64,000 nucleotides of DNA from Oscillospiraceae bacterium (lineage in GTDB: Bacteria > Bacillota > Clostridia > UMGS1810). A program made the translations under genes and the position numbers. Positions 7,816-16,132 of this stretch are shown here, in pieces. The notes under the pieces were generated by a model. That model did no database searches. It was not told where the DNA came from and saw nothing but the letters and a program-made list of their open reading frames with translations. The DNA is taken from assembly GCA_015068975.1 (NCBI GenBank), contig SVJM01000003.1:67437-131436 (forward strand). Direction: 5' to 3'. How positions within the stretch are numbered: position 1 is the first letter of the stretch; each line of letters starts with the position of its first letter.

Positions 7816-7854
7816 AATTATCTCCTTTTGTACAGAATACATTTTTCCTCATAT

Positions 7855-7883
7855 ATTATATTACAAAAAAATCAAGTTGTAAA
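7855..7883 (-). promoter_or_regulatory. Promoter of divIC-yabR
   Basis: On the minus strand TTTACA, a 17-base spacer and TATAAT, 40 bases ahead of the divIC ATG and just past the end of yabQ. Confidence 0.7.
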
Positions 7884-7884
7884 G

Positions 7885-8370
7885 TTATATTTTACGAAAA
7901 ATGTGCTTAATTTTGTCAAATTTCATTATTTTTTTGCGTTTTTTTGATAAAATCCATATTTTAAGCCTCAAGATCCGCCTTTTTGCACCGGTTATCCCCT
8001 GAACAAACAATCTGAACATTGGCGTAAGGATCTTTTTGATAAAATTAATAATCCCTATGAGTGCTCTTTCAAATATCATAAGAAACCTGACAACATAATG
8101 ACTTAAAGCTGACATATACATAAAAAATCCCGAAAAAATCCCGAATATTTCATACCATCTTACCTTAGCGTCATTGATTATATATACAGAGTAGTATGCA
8201 CACAGGGAAAGGGAGAGAAATATGACCACATCTCCTATATCCACAAGTAACGAGCTGAATCCAAAAAATCTCTTTATCCGTCGCAATATATCATATATTA
8301 CACCGATGATTACTCCTGCTAGCAAGCTTGAAGAAAGAATTATAATCTCTCTTAATGGTGATATAGTCAT
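7885..8370 (-). CDS. yabQ: Spore cortex biosynthesis membrane protein YabQ
   Basis: A 161-residue membrane protein with about four hydrophobic helices in the first 110 residues and a very basic C-terminus (GAKRRILRLKIWILSKKRKKI). The N-terminal PLREIIILSSSLLAGVIIGVIYDILRRIKR is the conserved YabQ core. YabQ is made in the mother cell, sits in the outer forespore membrane and is needed for cortex formation in Bacillus. It starts three bases after the yabP stop, so the two are a tight operon. Confidence 0.88.
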   Translation of the reverse strand: MTISPLREIIILSSSLLAGVIIGVIYDILRRIKRFFGFSSLLVDIGDVVIFLSLSLCAYYSVYIINDAKVRWYEIFGIFSGFFMYMSALSHYVVRFLMIFERALIGIINFIKKILTPMFRLFVQGITGAKRRILRLKIWILSKKRKKIMKFDKIKHIFRKI

Positions 8371-8373
8371 AAT

Positions 8374-8670
8374 TTATTTAAACAGCCTTTTTAAAAATCC
8401 ACCCGAATTTTCGCTCTCATAGGTATATCTTACACCACTGAGCTCTCCGTCTATAAGCACTTCTCCGTTGTCGATGGTAAGCTTGTTTATATGGAGCTTT
8501 TCCCCCTCTATGATGAGCACTCCCATATTTGTATGAAGGACTATCTCCGTTTCATTAAAGCTTTCTACATCATCCACTCCGGAAACTGACAGCTTTTTTC
8601 TGCCTTCCATTATAAGATTGTGTACATTTGTTTCTGCTCTCATATTTCTCATTGTTCTTCTTTCTTCCAT
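8374..8670 (-). CDS. yabP: Sporulation protein YabP
   Basis: A 98-residue protein. The segment HNLIMEGRKKLSVSGVDDVESFNE followed by TEIVLHTNMGVLIIEGEKLHI is the YabP/YqfC family fold, a small beta-rich sporulation protein made in the mother cell. It has no membrane segment. Upstream in-frame codons exist, but GGAAGAGG lies just before the ATG at 8670, which is used. It is the first gene of the yabP-yabQ pair and is transcribed divergently from sleB, so this 130-base region drives two sets of spore genes. Confidence 0.88.
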   Translation of the reverse strand: MEERRTMRNMRAETNVHNLIMEGRKKLSVSGVDDVESFNETEIVLHTNMGVLIIEGEKLHINKLTIDNGEVLIDGELSGVRYTYESENSGGFLKRLFK

Positions 8671-8796
8671 TTGCCTCTTCCTTTCTTTTTTTAAAAACTT
8701 GTACAATTATATCTATTCTTGCTCTTTCCTATTTATGACAAAGTATGTATAAAATACAGAATTTATCAAATCATATAAACAATCGGAGGGATAATT

Positions 8797-9270
8797 ATGA
8801 AAAAAAAGACTCTTTTTATTATGTGCTTAAGCCTTATTGCAGTGGTACTTATGGCAAATTATGTCATATCTGACAAAAGCCAAGGAACAGCATACGCTCA
8901 AACAAACTCTTATGAAAAAAATATTGAGCTTCTTGCAAGAGCAGTAAATGGTGAAGCCAGAGGTGAAGTATATGAAGGTCAGGTGGCAGTTGCGGCAGTG
9001 ATCCTTAACCGTGTGGATCACCCTTCATTTCCAAACACTATTGCAGGAGTGATTTATCAGCCGGGAGCATTTACTGCAGTATCTGACGGGCAGATAGATG
9101 TACCCATAAGCCACAACTCCACCGTGTACAAGGCTTGTCAGGATGCAATGAATGGCTGGGACCCATCAGGCGGTGCCATATACTACTACAATCCACGAAC
9201 TGCCACAAGCAAGTGGATTTATTCAAGACCTGTGATAACCACAATCGGCAATCATATTTTTGCAAAATAG
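8797..9270 (+). CDS. sleB: Spore cortex-lytic enzyme, SleB-type cell wall hydrolase
   Basis: A 157-residue secreted protein. The first 35 residues are a signal peptide (basic MKKK, hydrophobic core, AYA-QT cleavage region). The rest is the SleB hydrolase-2 domain: LLARAVNGEARGEVYEGQVAVAAVILNRV contains the glutamate proposed as catalytic in SleB lytic transglycosylases, followed by AGVIYQPGAFTAV and a C-terminal tyrosine-rich stretch. The N-terminal peptidoglycan-binding domain found in longer SleB proteins is absent. GGAGGG precedes the ATG. ypeB follows 9 bases later, as expected because YpeB is the partner and stabiliser of SleB in the spore. Its role is degrading cortex during germination. 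Confidence 0.9.
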   Translation: MKKKTLFIMCLSLIAVVLMANYVISDKSQGTAYAQTNSYEKNIELLARAVNGEARGEVYEGQVAVAAVILNRVDHPSFPNTIAGVIYQPGAFTAVSDGQIDVPISHNSTVYKACQDAMNGWDPSGGAIYYYNPRTATSKWIYSRPVITTIGNHIFAK

Positions 9271-9279
9271 GAGGACAAA

Positions 9280-10698
9280 ATGGACAAGGAAATCATTTCA
9301 TCAAATTCAAATGAGGACAAAAATCAAAAGAATACCCGTTGGGAATTTAACTTCCCCAAATCATACTATCTTATAGCAGTGCTCTCTATACTTGGAATAC
9401 TTCTCGGAGGCAATGCAGTAGTAAAAAACAATCAGCTGAACCAGGCAAACAGTATGATAAATTCCATATATTCCAAGTCATTTCTGGAGCTTGCAGACAG
9501 TGTAGCCGAAATAGACAACTGTCTTTCAAAGGGTGCAGTATCACATTCACCCGGATATCTTACAGAGCTTTCTGACAAGATATATGTACAATCCTACTCT
9601 GCTATGAACAGTCTGGGACAGCTGCCTGTAAATCATATTGAGCTTGACAACACCTCAAAATTTTTGTCACAGGTAGGTGACTTCACATACAACTTGTCAA
9701 AAAGAGTAGCTGAAGGACACCAAATTACAGCTGATGAGCAAAAGAGTCTGGCTCAGCTTTCAGGGTATGCATCGGATCTTGCGGACAAGCTTTACAGGCT
9801 GGAAGACAGTATGTTTAAGGATGGTATGAACTTCGGCACTGCAAATAGTCAAAAAGCATTTGCCAAGGCAAAAAACGCAGTAGATATGGGCGGAAGCTTT
9901 CAGTCTATAGAAGAAAACTTTCAGGACTACCCTGCACTTATATATGATGGTCCTTTTTCTGATCACATATTACGTATGGAAGCCCTTCACACAAAAGGAA
10001 AAGATGAAATAACCAGAGTTCAGGCAGAGGACAAGATAAGGGAGTTTATCCCAAAGGACAAAATCAAAAAAATTGCCTATTCCGGCTCAACCAACGGCAC
10101 AATTCCCACATATAAATATGTAGTTACAGATAATGACAACATTAGAACATCAATTGAAATATCCAAGCATGGTGGCTTTGTGGTATTTATGCTTAAAGAC
10201 CGTGATGTAAAGGAAAAAAAGCTTGATGTAAAAGATGCTGTGATAAAGGGCGGAGAATATCTTACAAAAGCAGGTATACATTCTATGACAGAAAGCTATT
10301 ATGAAATAAAAGACAATGTGATAACCGTAAACTATGCATACAAAGAAAACGGCATCACTATGTATCCTGATCTTATCAAGCTTAAAATCGCTATGGATAA
10401 TGGAGAAATGCTGGGATTTGAATCAAAGGGATATCTGATGTCACATACAGAAGAAAGATCCTTAAACCCTGTAAATATCACTATAGAAGAAGCAAAAAAC
10501 TGTGTATCCTCCGCTGTGGAAATATTATCAATGAATATGGCTGTAATACCAAAAAATGGCAGCAAAGAAGTTTTGTGCTACGAATTTGTCACAAAGCTTA
10601 ATGATAAAAAATTTATAATCTATATAAATGCAACTGACGGCAGAGAAGAACAGATCCTTATGCTTATGGAAAGCGAAAATGGTGTACTAACCGTGTAA
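9280..10698 (+). CDS. ypeB: Germination protein YpeB
   Basis: A 472-residue protein with a single N-terminal membrane anchor (about residues 28-48, YYLIAVLSILGILLGGNAVV), a helical middle region and C-terminal PepSY-like repeats (for example around residues 310-350 and 395-470). This is the layout of YpeB, which keeps SleB stable and inactive in the dormant spore. AGGAGG precedes the ATG, and the gene is coupled to sleB. Its length is in the normal range (about 450). A strong terminator lies 140 bases downstream. Confidence 0.92.
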   Translation: MDKEIISSNSNEDKNQKNTRWEFNFPKSYYLIAVLSILGILLGGNAVVKNNQLNQANSMINSIYSKSFLELADSVAEIDNCLSKGAVSHSPGYLTELSDKIYVQSYSAMNSLGQLPVNHIELDNTSKFLSQVGDFTYNLSKRVAEGHQITADEQKSLAQLSGYASDLADKLYRLEDSMFKDGMNFGTANSQKAFAKAKNAVDMGGSFQSIEENFQDYPALIYDGPFSDHILRMEALHTKGKDEITRVQAEDKIREFIPKDKIKKIAYSGSTNGTIPTYKYVVTDNDNIRTSIEISKHGGFVVFMLKDRDVKEKKLDVKDAVIKGGEYLTKAGIHSMTESYYEIKDNVITVNYAYKENGITMYPDLIKLKIAMDNGEMLGFESKGYLMSHTEERSLNPVNITIEEAKNCVSSAVEILSMNMAVIPKNGSKEVLCYEFVTKLNDKKFIIYINATDGREEQILMLMESENGVLTV

Positions 10699-10836
10699 AA
10701 TTGTCACAAATTGGCATATAAGATACAATATACAAGTTATAACAGAAAGAATACTGTCAATAATATTACAGAAGAAAGTTTGTGGTTTCTTCTGCAAATC
10801 ATAGTCGCATAAGAACTATGTTTATATATAAAACAA

Positions 10837-10882
10837 AAAACTATACCAAAGGGGAATATCCTTTTTGGTATAGTTTTGTTTT
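10837..10882. terminator. Strong bidirectional terminator after ypeB
   Basis: AAAACTATACCAAA pairs with TTTGGTATAGTTTT around a short loop. A T-rich tract (TTGTTTTT) follows on the plus strand and TTTTTTGTTTT on the minus strand. The stretch from 10699 to 10836 shows only a small hairpin (CAGAAGAAA with TTTCTTCTG near 10770-10795) without a T-run. Confidence 0.8.
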
Positions 10883-10959
10883 TAGTAATCATTTTTTAAG
10901 CACACACTTAAATCATACATATATTTCATACCGTTTCCAAATCTTTTGAATTCGTACAT
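10882..10959 (-). CDS. Possible 25-residue peptide
   Basis: A short frame, MYEFKRFGNGMKYMYDLSV and six more residues, starts 8 bases after an AAGGGGATTTAGT ribosome binding site and ends at the terminator 10837-10882. No promoter is convincing and no family is recognised. The placement between ribosome binding site and terminator is the only support. It could equally be decayed sequence next to the TnpV remnant. Confidence 0.25.
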   Translation of the reverse strand: MYEFKRFGNGMKYMYDLSVCLKNDY

Positions 10960-11089
10960 ACTAAATCCCCTTCTCATAAAAAAAGTGCGCCAACTGATGT
11001 TAAATGACAATAAGGAAAAAAGGTAAAAATGTGTTATACAGCCGGATTGATATGATATTGTAGAAAATTAAATTTTGGAGGATTTTACA

Positions 11090-11179
11090 ATGAAATCAAT
11101 ATTTGAACAAAACGGCGGAACATACACAAAAATCAGAGATTATTATATCCCTAATATCGCAGTAACTGATGCAAAATAA
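11090..11179 (+). pseudogene. Truncated TnpV-like transposon protein
   Basis: Twenty-nine codons starting MKSIFEQNGGTYTKIRDYY and ending DAK then TAA. The opening matches the N-terminus of TnpV, a small protein carried by Tn4451-type and related mobilizable transposons of Clostridia, which is normally above 100 residues. GGAGG lies 8 bases ahead of the ATG, so the original translation signal is kept. The rest of the gene and any transposase are gone, and a terminator follows 13 bases after the stop. Recognition is from memory of the family's N-terminal motif. Confidence 0.65.
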
Positions 11180-11192
11180 TCACTGATTAAGT

Positions 11193-11230
11193 AAATTCCC
11201 CTTGCTGTTTCGTTGGGCAAGGGGAATTTT
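11193..11230. terminator. Terminator between the TnpV remnant and the DUF1016 gene
   Basis: AAATTCCCCTTGC and GCAAGGGGAATTT form a perfect 13-bp stem. The plus strand continues TTT and the minus strand ends in T-rich sequence, so it can serve both convergent genes. Confidence 0.85.
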
Positions 11231-11235
11231 AAAAG

Positions 11236-12333
11236 TTAATTTTTGTCATTTTTCTCCTGTTGCTGTAAATAGAACATAGATTTCTGTGTTTCAATTTCAG
11301 CACGAAGTTCTTCCTCTGTAGGAAGATACAGTTTGTACTTTGTGGCAAAAAGCTGTTCATTCCCATGCATTACAGAATATTTTGCAATATCGGCATCCGT
11401 TTCAGAGCATAATACTATGCCGATAGTCGGGTTGTCTCCTTCGCTTCGCTTTAACTCATCATACATTCTGATATACATATCCATCTGCCCAACATCCTGA
11501 TGCGTGATTTTCTTTGTTTTAAGGTCGATGAGAACAAAGCATTTAAGAATATAATTATAGAAAACAAGGTCTATAAAATAATCTTCTTTCTCTGTTTGGA
11601 TATGCTGCTGTCTTGCAACGAAAGCATAACCTTTTCCCATTTCCATAAGAAACTTCTGTATGTTTGAAATAATACTTGCTTCAAGCTCTGTTTCTGTAAA
11701 ACTTGCATTTTGTCCTAAACCGAGAAATTCAGCAACAACAGGATTCTTGATAAATTCAAGCTTGTCTGCCTGATATTCTGCCGTTATCTCTTTCATTTCG
11801 CTTTCTACAAGCTCTTTACTTTGAGATTGTAACAGACGATGATAATATTGTGATGCTATATTTCTCTGTAAGGTTTTAACGCTCCAAGTTTGCTCTGCTG
11901 CTTCTTTCGCATACCATTCTCTTGCAACAGGGTCATGAACTTGTACCAATGTTCTGTAATGCGACCAGGAAAGCAGAGGCAGAGATTTTCCACACGCCGT
12001 GTGGAAAATGTTTGGGAACATCTTATAGAATGAATAAAAGCTATAAAGATTTGTCTTTGTAAAGCCTTTTCCATACGCATTTGTCAAGCGTTCTGACAAC
12101 TTCTTCATTATGTTTAAACCGTAATTTTCAGTACGGTCAGCATCACCAAGTTCTTCTTCTGCAATTCTGTATCCGATAAGCCAATTGCGCTGAACAAGCA
12201 TTGTATTAACTGCACTGTGAGCAGCTTTTTGTGTTGTTTCAATCAATTCTTGCATATCGGCAAAAATATCATCAGTTTTCTTATAATTTACCATAAGGTT
12301 ATTATTGCCGATTTCAGATAATTTATTTTCCAT
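11236..12333 (-). CDS. DUF1016 / YhcG-type PD-(D/E)xK nuclease-fold protein
   Basis: A 365-residue protein. The N-terminal half (about residues 20-160) has the DUF1016 pattern: AVNTMLVQRNWLIGYRI, GLNIMKKLSERLTNAYGKGFTKTNLYSFYSFYKMFP and LSWSHYRTLVQV. The C-terminal half carries a PD-(D/E)xK-like core, EDYFIDLVFYNYILKCFVLIDLKTKK, where the last acidic position is D rather than the more frequent E (ELK). Proteins of this type are found near mobile elements and restriction systems, and their function is unsettled. GAGGAG precedes the ATG. Neighbouring TnpV debris suggests acquisition by transfer. No methylase or specificity subunit is nearby. Confidence 0.85.
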   Translation of the reverse strand: MENKLSEIGNNNLMVNYKKTDDIFADMQELIETTQKAAHSAVNTMLVQRNWLIGYRIAEEELGDADRTENYGLNIMKKLSERLTNAYGKGFTKTNLYSFYSFYKMFPNIFHTACGKSLPLLSWSHYRTLVQVHDPVAREWYAKEAAEQTWSVKTLQRNIASQYYHRLLQSQSKELVESEMKEITAEYQADKLEFIKNPVVAEFLGLGQNASFTETELEASIISNIQKFLMEMGKGYAFVARQQHIQTEKEDYFIDLVFYNYILKCFVLIDLKTKKITHQDVGQMDMYIRMYDELKRSEGDNPTIGIVLCSETDADIAKYSVMHGNEQLFATKYKLYLPTEEELRAEIETQKSMFYLQQQEKNDKN

Positions 12334-12376
12334 AAAAGAAACTCCTCTAAACTTATTTGCATTATTTGTTTAAATA

Positions 12377-12405
12377 ATTATACCATATTATTCCTATCCG
12401 CACAA
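12377..12405 (-). promoter_or_regulatory. Promoter of the DUF1016 gene
   Basis: On the minus strand TTGTGC, a 17-base spacer and TATAAT, 44 bases ahead of the ATG. Confidence 0.7.
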
Positions 12406-12455
12406 CTGATTTGAATAAATTTCTGCACCTTGACTAAACATCTTTTTATATTATT

Positions 12456-12492
12456 AAAGGGTAATAAGCTCTAAATTTGCTTAATACCCTTT
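12456..12492. other. Unassigned hairpin between oadA and the DUF1016 gene
   Basis: AAAGGGTA-TAAGC and GCTTA-TACCCTTT form an interrupted 13-bp stem with a 9-base loop. No T-run follows on either strand. It may be a relic of a terminator or part of the mobile element's border. Confidence 0.35.
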
Positions 12493-12561
12493 AAAATAGG
12501 TTAACCTTCTTCAAAATCAATAGATTTGTTTCAGGATTATTCGTATATAAAATCAAAACAC

Positions 12562-12592
12562 AAAAACCATTGTGAAATTCACAATGGTTTTT
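12562..12592 (-). terminator. Terminator of the decarboxylase operon
   Basis: AAAAACCATTGTGAA and TTCACAATGGTTTTT form a 15-bp perfect stem 20 bases past the oadA stop. The minus strand continues with T-rich sequence. Confidence 0.9.
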
Positions 12593-12612
12593 GATTTATA
12601 ATATTAAATTTA

Positions 12613-14013
12613 TCAGACAGGATATACCTTGTTGTCCATATCAGCAAGACTGCCGTCTACTTTGTACTTAGCGGCACGTCTCTGCTCGAAGTACTTCTCT
12701 GCCACCTGTTCGAAAAGTGCATATGAAAGTACGTCTTCGTCCTGTTCAATGTACTGATTACATTTCTCCTTGATAGTATCAAGCTCAGGTGCGATATTGT
12801 CTGCAGGTCTGCATGTGATCTGCTTTTCATCGCCGATAATCTTTGTCTTGATTTCGTCAGAAATCTTAACAGGTGTGCTACCGTATTCACCTCTTACGAT
12901 ACCCTTAACTTCCTTTGTAATCATCTTGTATCTTTCGCCCATAAGAACGTTAAGAACAGCCTGAGTACCTACAATCTGGCTTGAAGGTGTTACAAGTGGA
13001 GGGAATCCAAGGTCTTCTCTTACCTTTGGAACTTCCTTAAGTACTTCTTCAAGTTTGTCTTCCTTGCCCTGAGCTTTAAGCTGAGAAACAAGGTTTGAAA
13101 GCATACCGCCCGGTACCTGATACTTAAGTGTGTTGATGTCAACACCAAGCACCTTTGTATCCATAAGACCTGATGAGAGGTATTTTTCTCTCAAAGGCTT
13201 AAAGTAATCAGCAATATCAGAAAGGAGATTAAGGTCTAAGCCTGTATCTCTGTCTGTACCCTGAAGTGAAGCAACCAAAGGTTCTGTAGCAGGCTGGCTT
13301 GTGCCAAGAGCCATTGGTGATATAGCACAGTCAACAATGTCTACACCTGCTTCTATAGCCTTAAGGTATGTCATTGAACCAACACCACTTGTATAGTGAG
13401 TATGAAGCTCGATTGGAACTTTTACATTTGCTTTAAGTGATTTCACAAGCTCTTCTGCAGCATATGGAAGAAGAAGACCTGACATATCCTTGATACAGAT
13501 ACTGTCTGCACCCATTCCTTCAAGCTCTTTTGCAAGACCTGTGAAATATTCTGTGTTATGTACAGGGCTGATTGTGTAACAAAGAGTTGCCTGAACATGA
13601 CCTTTTTCTTTCTTTGTAGCATTGATTGCTGTCTTTAAGTTTCTTACATCATTAAGTGCGTCAAAGATTCTGATGATATCAATACCATTTGCGATTGATT
13701 TCTGTACGAAATATTCTACAACATCATCTGCATAATGACGGTATCCAAGGATATTCTGTCCACGGAACAGCATCTGAAGCTTTGTATTTTTTGCGATATC
13801 TTTGATCTTTCTGAGTCTTTCCCATGGATCTTCATTTAAGAATCTGAGACAAGAATCAAATGTAGCACCACCCCATGCTTCCAAAGCATTGTATCCGACT
13901 TTATCAAGCATTTCCACGATAGGAAGCATTTCCTCTGTGGTCATTCTTGTAGCGATAAGTGACTGGTGGGAGTCTCTTAATACGGTTTCGGTAATTTTAA
14001 CCGGATTTGCCAT
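12613..14013 (-). CDS. oadA: Oxaloacetate decarboxylase alpha / transcarboxylase 5S-type subunit without biotin domain
   Basis: A 466-residue carboxyltransferase that moves CO2 between an alpha-keto acid (oxaloacetate or pyruvate) and the biotin carrier. The HMGL-like barrel has ITETVLRDSHQSL at the start, the carboxylated-lysine motif SICIKDMSGLL near residue 185, and the metal-binding HTHYTSGVG near 210. The conserved carboxylase domain follows (about 290-440). The biotinyl domain fused to many OadA proteins is missing; a separate carrier is encoded two genes upstream. AAGGAGTG precedes the ATG at 14013; an earlier in-frame GTG is part of that binding site. It is the last gene of the operon. 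Confidence 0.92.
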   Translation of the reverse strand: MANPVKITETVLRDSHQSLIATRMTTEEMLPIVEMLDKVGYNALEAWGGATFDSCLRFLNEDPWERLRKIKDIAKNTKLQMLFRGQNILGYRHYADDVVEYFVQKSIANGIDIIRIFDALNDVRNLKTAINATKKEKGHVQATLCYTISPVHNTEYFTGLAKELEGMGADSICIKDMSGLLLPYAAEELVKSLKANVKVPIELHTHYTSGVGSMTYLKAIEAGVDIVDCAISPMALGTSQPATEPLVASLQGTDRDTGLDLNLLSDIADYFKPLREKYLSSGLMDTKVLGVDINTLKYQVPGGMLSNLVSQLKAQGKEDKLEEVLKEVPKVREDLGFPPLVTPSSQIVGTQAVLNVLMGERYKMITKEVKGIVRGEYGSTPVKISDEIKTKIIGDEKQITCRPADNIAPELDTIKEKCNQYIEQDEDVLSYALFEQVAEKYFEQRRAAKYKVDGSLADMDNKVYPV

Positions 14014-14041
14014 TTTTATCACTCCTTACGAAATTTATATA

Positions 14042-15271
14042 TTATTTAAACATAGCCAAAAATACACCTGCAGCAACTGCAGAACCGATTACACCTGCAA
14101 CGTTTGGTCCCATTGCATGCATAAGAAGGTAGTTTGTAGGATCTTCCTTCTGACCTACTGTCTGTGAAACTCTGGCTGCCATCGGAACGGCAGATACCCC
14201 TGCAGAACCGATAAGCGGATTGATCTTTCCTTTTGTAATAAAGCACATAAGCTTACCAAACATAAGTCCGCCGAAGGTGGAGAAGCAGAATGCTATAAGA
14301 CCAAGTCCTATAATCATAAGTGTCTCTACATTCAGGAATGATGATGCAGATGCAGTAGCACCTACTGTTACACCAAGAAATATTGTTACAATATTTATCA
14401 GTTCATTCTGTGCAGTCTTTGAAAGTCTGTCGGTAACTCCGCTTTCTTTGAAGATATTACCAAGCATAAGACATCCAACAAGAGGAATAGCATCAGGAAC
14501 TATAAGTGATACTACGATTGTAACTACAACAGGGAAGATAATTTTCTCAAGCTTTGAAACAGGTCTTAACTGTTCCATTCTGATTGTTCTTTCCTTCTTT
14601 GTTGTGCAAAGCTTCATAATAGGCGGCTGAATCATAGGGATGAGCGCCATATATGAATATGCGGCTATAGCAATAGCAGGAAGAAGATGTGCCGCAAGTG
14701 TCTTTGTAACAAGGATAGCTGTAGGACCGTCAGCACCACCGATAATACCGATGGAAGCAGCTTCCTTTGGAGTAAATCCAAGAGCTATAGCACCGAAGAA
14801 TGCTGCAAATACACCGAACTGTGCCGCTGCACCAAGAAGAAGACTCTTAGGGTTTGCAATAAGAGAACCGAAGTCTGTCATGGCACCGATACCCATAAAT
14901 ATTAATGATGGGTATATACCCAGCTTAACACCAAGATACAAAAGGTCAAGAAGACCACCATTATGTAAGATCTTTCCGAAGTCTATATGCTCTACCACAA
15001 ACCATTCTGTATGCATTACTCCGCCACCCGGGAAGTTTGCAAGAAGCATACCGAATGCCATAGGAAGAAGCAATAGAGGCTCAAAGCCTTTGCCGATTGC
15101 AAGATAAACAAGTACACAGGCAACGCCAATCATAATAAGTGCTCCCCAGTTTATACCGCCAACACAGAACCACTGGTCTGCAATGGACGGATCAGGGGTG
15201 AACATCTTAGCAATACCTGTTGTATTCATAAAACTTGCAATTCCTGATAAAAACATATCTAAAAAATTCAA
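14042..15271 (-). CDS. oadB: Na+-pumping decarboxylase beta subunit
   Basis: A 409-residue membrane protein with about ten hydrophobic helices. It contains the conserved Na+ and decarboxylation motif GGADGPTAI near residue 175 and the second conserved region ATASASSFL near 305. OadB/MmdB subunits decarboxylate carboxybiotin and export sodium ions. It sits between the biotin carrier and oadA in the operon. The length is close to the usual 375-430. Whether the complex is fed by oxaloacetate, methylmalonyl-CoA or both depends on the two transferase genes in the operon. Confidence 0.93.
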   Translation of the reverse strand: MNFLDMFLSGIASFMNTTGIAKMFTPDPSIADQWFCVGGINWGALIMIGVACVLVYLAIGKGFEPLLLLPMAFGMLLANFPGGGVMHTEWFVVEHIDFGKILHNGGLLDLLYLGVKLGIYPSLIFMGIGAMTDFGSLIANPKSLLLGAAAQFGVFAAFFGAIALGFTPKEAASIGIIGGADGPTAILVTKTLAAHLLPAIAIAAYSYMALIPMIQPPIMKLCTTKKERTIRMEQLRPVSKLEKIIFPVVVTIVVSLIVPDAIPLVGCLMLGNIFKESGVTDRLSKTAQNELINIVTIFLGVTVGATASASSFLNVETLMIIGLGLIAFCFSTFGGLMFGKLMCFITKGKINPLIGSAGVSAVPMAARVSQTVGQKEDPTNYLLMHAMGPNVAGVIGSAVAAGVFLAMFK

Positions 15272-15314
15272 GTTTTTTCACTCCTTTTCTGTATACTCTT
15301 AAAATCCGTTTATC

Positions 15315-15719
15315 TTAGTTAAGAGTAATAAGAAGTGCGCCGGTGTCAACACTTGCACCCTGTGATACATTAACACTTGCAACGACACCGTCTGATGGAG
15401 CAGCAATTTCGTTTTCCATCTTCATAGCTTCAAGGATAACTACTGCATCACCTGCAGATACCTTGTCACCAACTTTTACATTTACTTTGATAACTGTACC
15501 CGGCATTGGAGCTTCGATCTTAACGCTGCCTTCGCTGCCTGATGCTACAGGAGCTGCCTTAGGTGCTGGTGCTGCCTGGGGAGCAGGAGCCGCTGCAGGT
15601 ACTGCTGCAGGTGCTGCAGGAGCAGAAACAACAGGAGCTGCAACCGGTGCACCATTTACAATTTCTTCTACATCTACTTCATAAACATTTCCGTTAACTG
15701 TAATGTTAAACTTTCTCAT
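15315..15719 (-). CDS. Biotin carrier protein of the decarboxylase complex
   Basis: A 134-residue protein in three parts: an N-terminal beta segment (residues 1-24, [16 protein letters not shown]), an alanine-proline-rich flexible linker (about 25-65) and a biotinyl domain (67-134). Lysine in EAMKMENEI is the biotin attachment site, about 35 residues from the end as usual. This is the gamma or 1.3S type subunit that carries CO2 between the soluble transferases and the membrane subunit. GGAG precedes the ATG. It lies between oadG and oadB. Confidence 0.92.
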   Translation of the reverse strand: MRKFNITVNGNVYEVDVEEIVNGAPVAAPVVSAPAAPAAVPAAAPAPQAAPAPKAAPVASGSEGSVKIEAPMPGTVIKVNVKVGDKVSAGDAVVILEAMKMENEIAAPSDGVVASVNVSQGASVDTGALLITLN

Positions 15720-15748
15720 AATTAATTCTCCTTTTTCCTTTAAGGTTA

Positions 15749-16120
15749 TTATAAATTATTATATATATTTTCCTGTCTGGAGGCATCATTCCAGGCTTTG
15801 CCTACTCGTTTGAAGGACTTAATTCTAAGACTTCTCTGAGGCACACCAAGACTTGCCGCGATTGCCGCAGTGATAACTGCCACAAGCTCTCCGTCATCAG
15901 CCTTTTTCACAGGGGTAGCTTCTGCCTTTACTTCCGGCTTCACTTCAGGTGCTTTCTCTTTTGCTACAGCTTTCTTTGGCAAAGAATTCTTAGCGAAGAT
16001 TCTTTCCATAACCAAAAGTACAAGCATAATTATAGCAAGTACCGTAAATACTGTAAGCAATCCCAGAATAGACACAAGTGCACCGGTATCCCAGGCATGT
16101 TTTGCCATATTCAAATTCAT
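15749..16120 (-). CDS. oadG: Decarboxylase small membrane subunit, OadG/MmdD type
   Basis: A 123-residue protein with one transmembrane helix at about residues 13-40 ([22 protein letters not shown]), a lysine-proline linker and a C-terminal cytosolic segment, [31 protein letters not shown], resembling the delta subunit of methylmalonyl-CoA decarboxylase, which holds the soluble transferase to the beta subunit. AAGGAGGAG precedes the ATG at 16120. It follows mmdA by 12 bases. Confidence 0.85.
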   Translation of the reverse strand: MNLNMAKHAWDTGALVSILGLLTVFTVLAIIMLVLLVMERIFAKNSLPKKAVAKEKAPEVKPEVKAEATPVKKADDGELVAVITAAIAASLGVPQRSLRIKSFKRVGKAWNDASRQENIYNNL

Positions 16121-16132
16121 ACTTACTCCTCC

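Noticed and set aside
8700-8796. Sigma-G promoter before sleB
   Set aside because: A CATATAA word is present, but the nearest TGTATA lies 20 bases away, outside the usual 16-18 spacing.
14220-15107. Long plus-strand frames opposite oadB (up to 155 codons)
   Set aside because: They are antisense to a well-supported membrane protein gene and lack upstream binding sites; the codon bias of the real gene keeps the other strand open.
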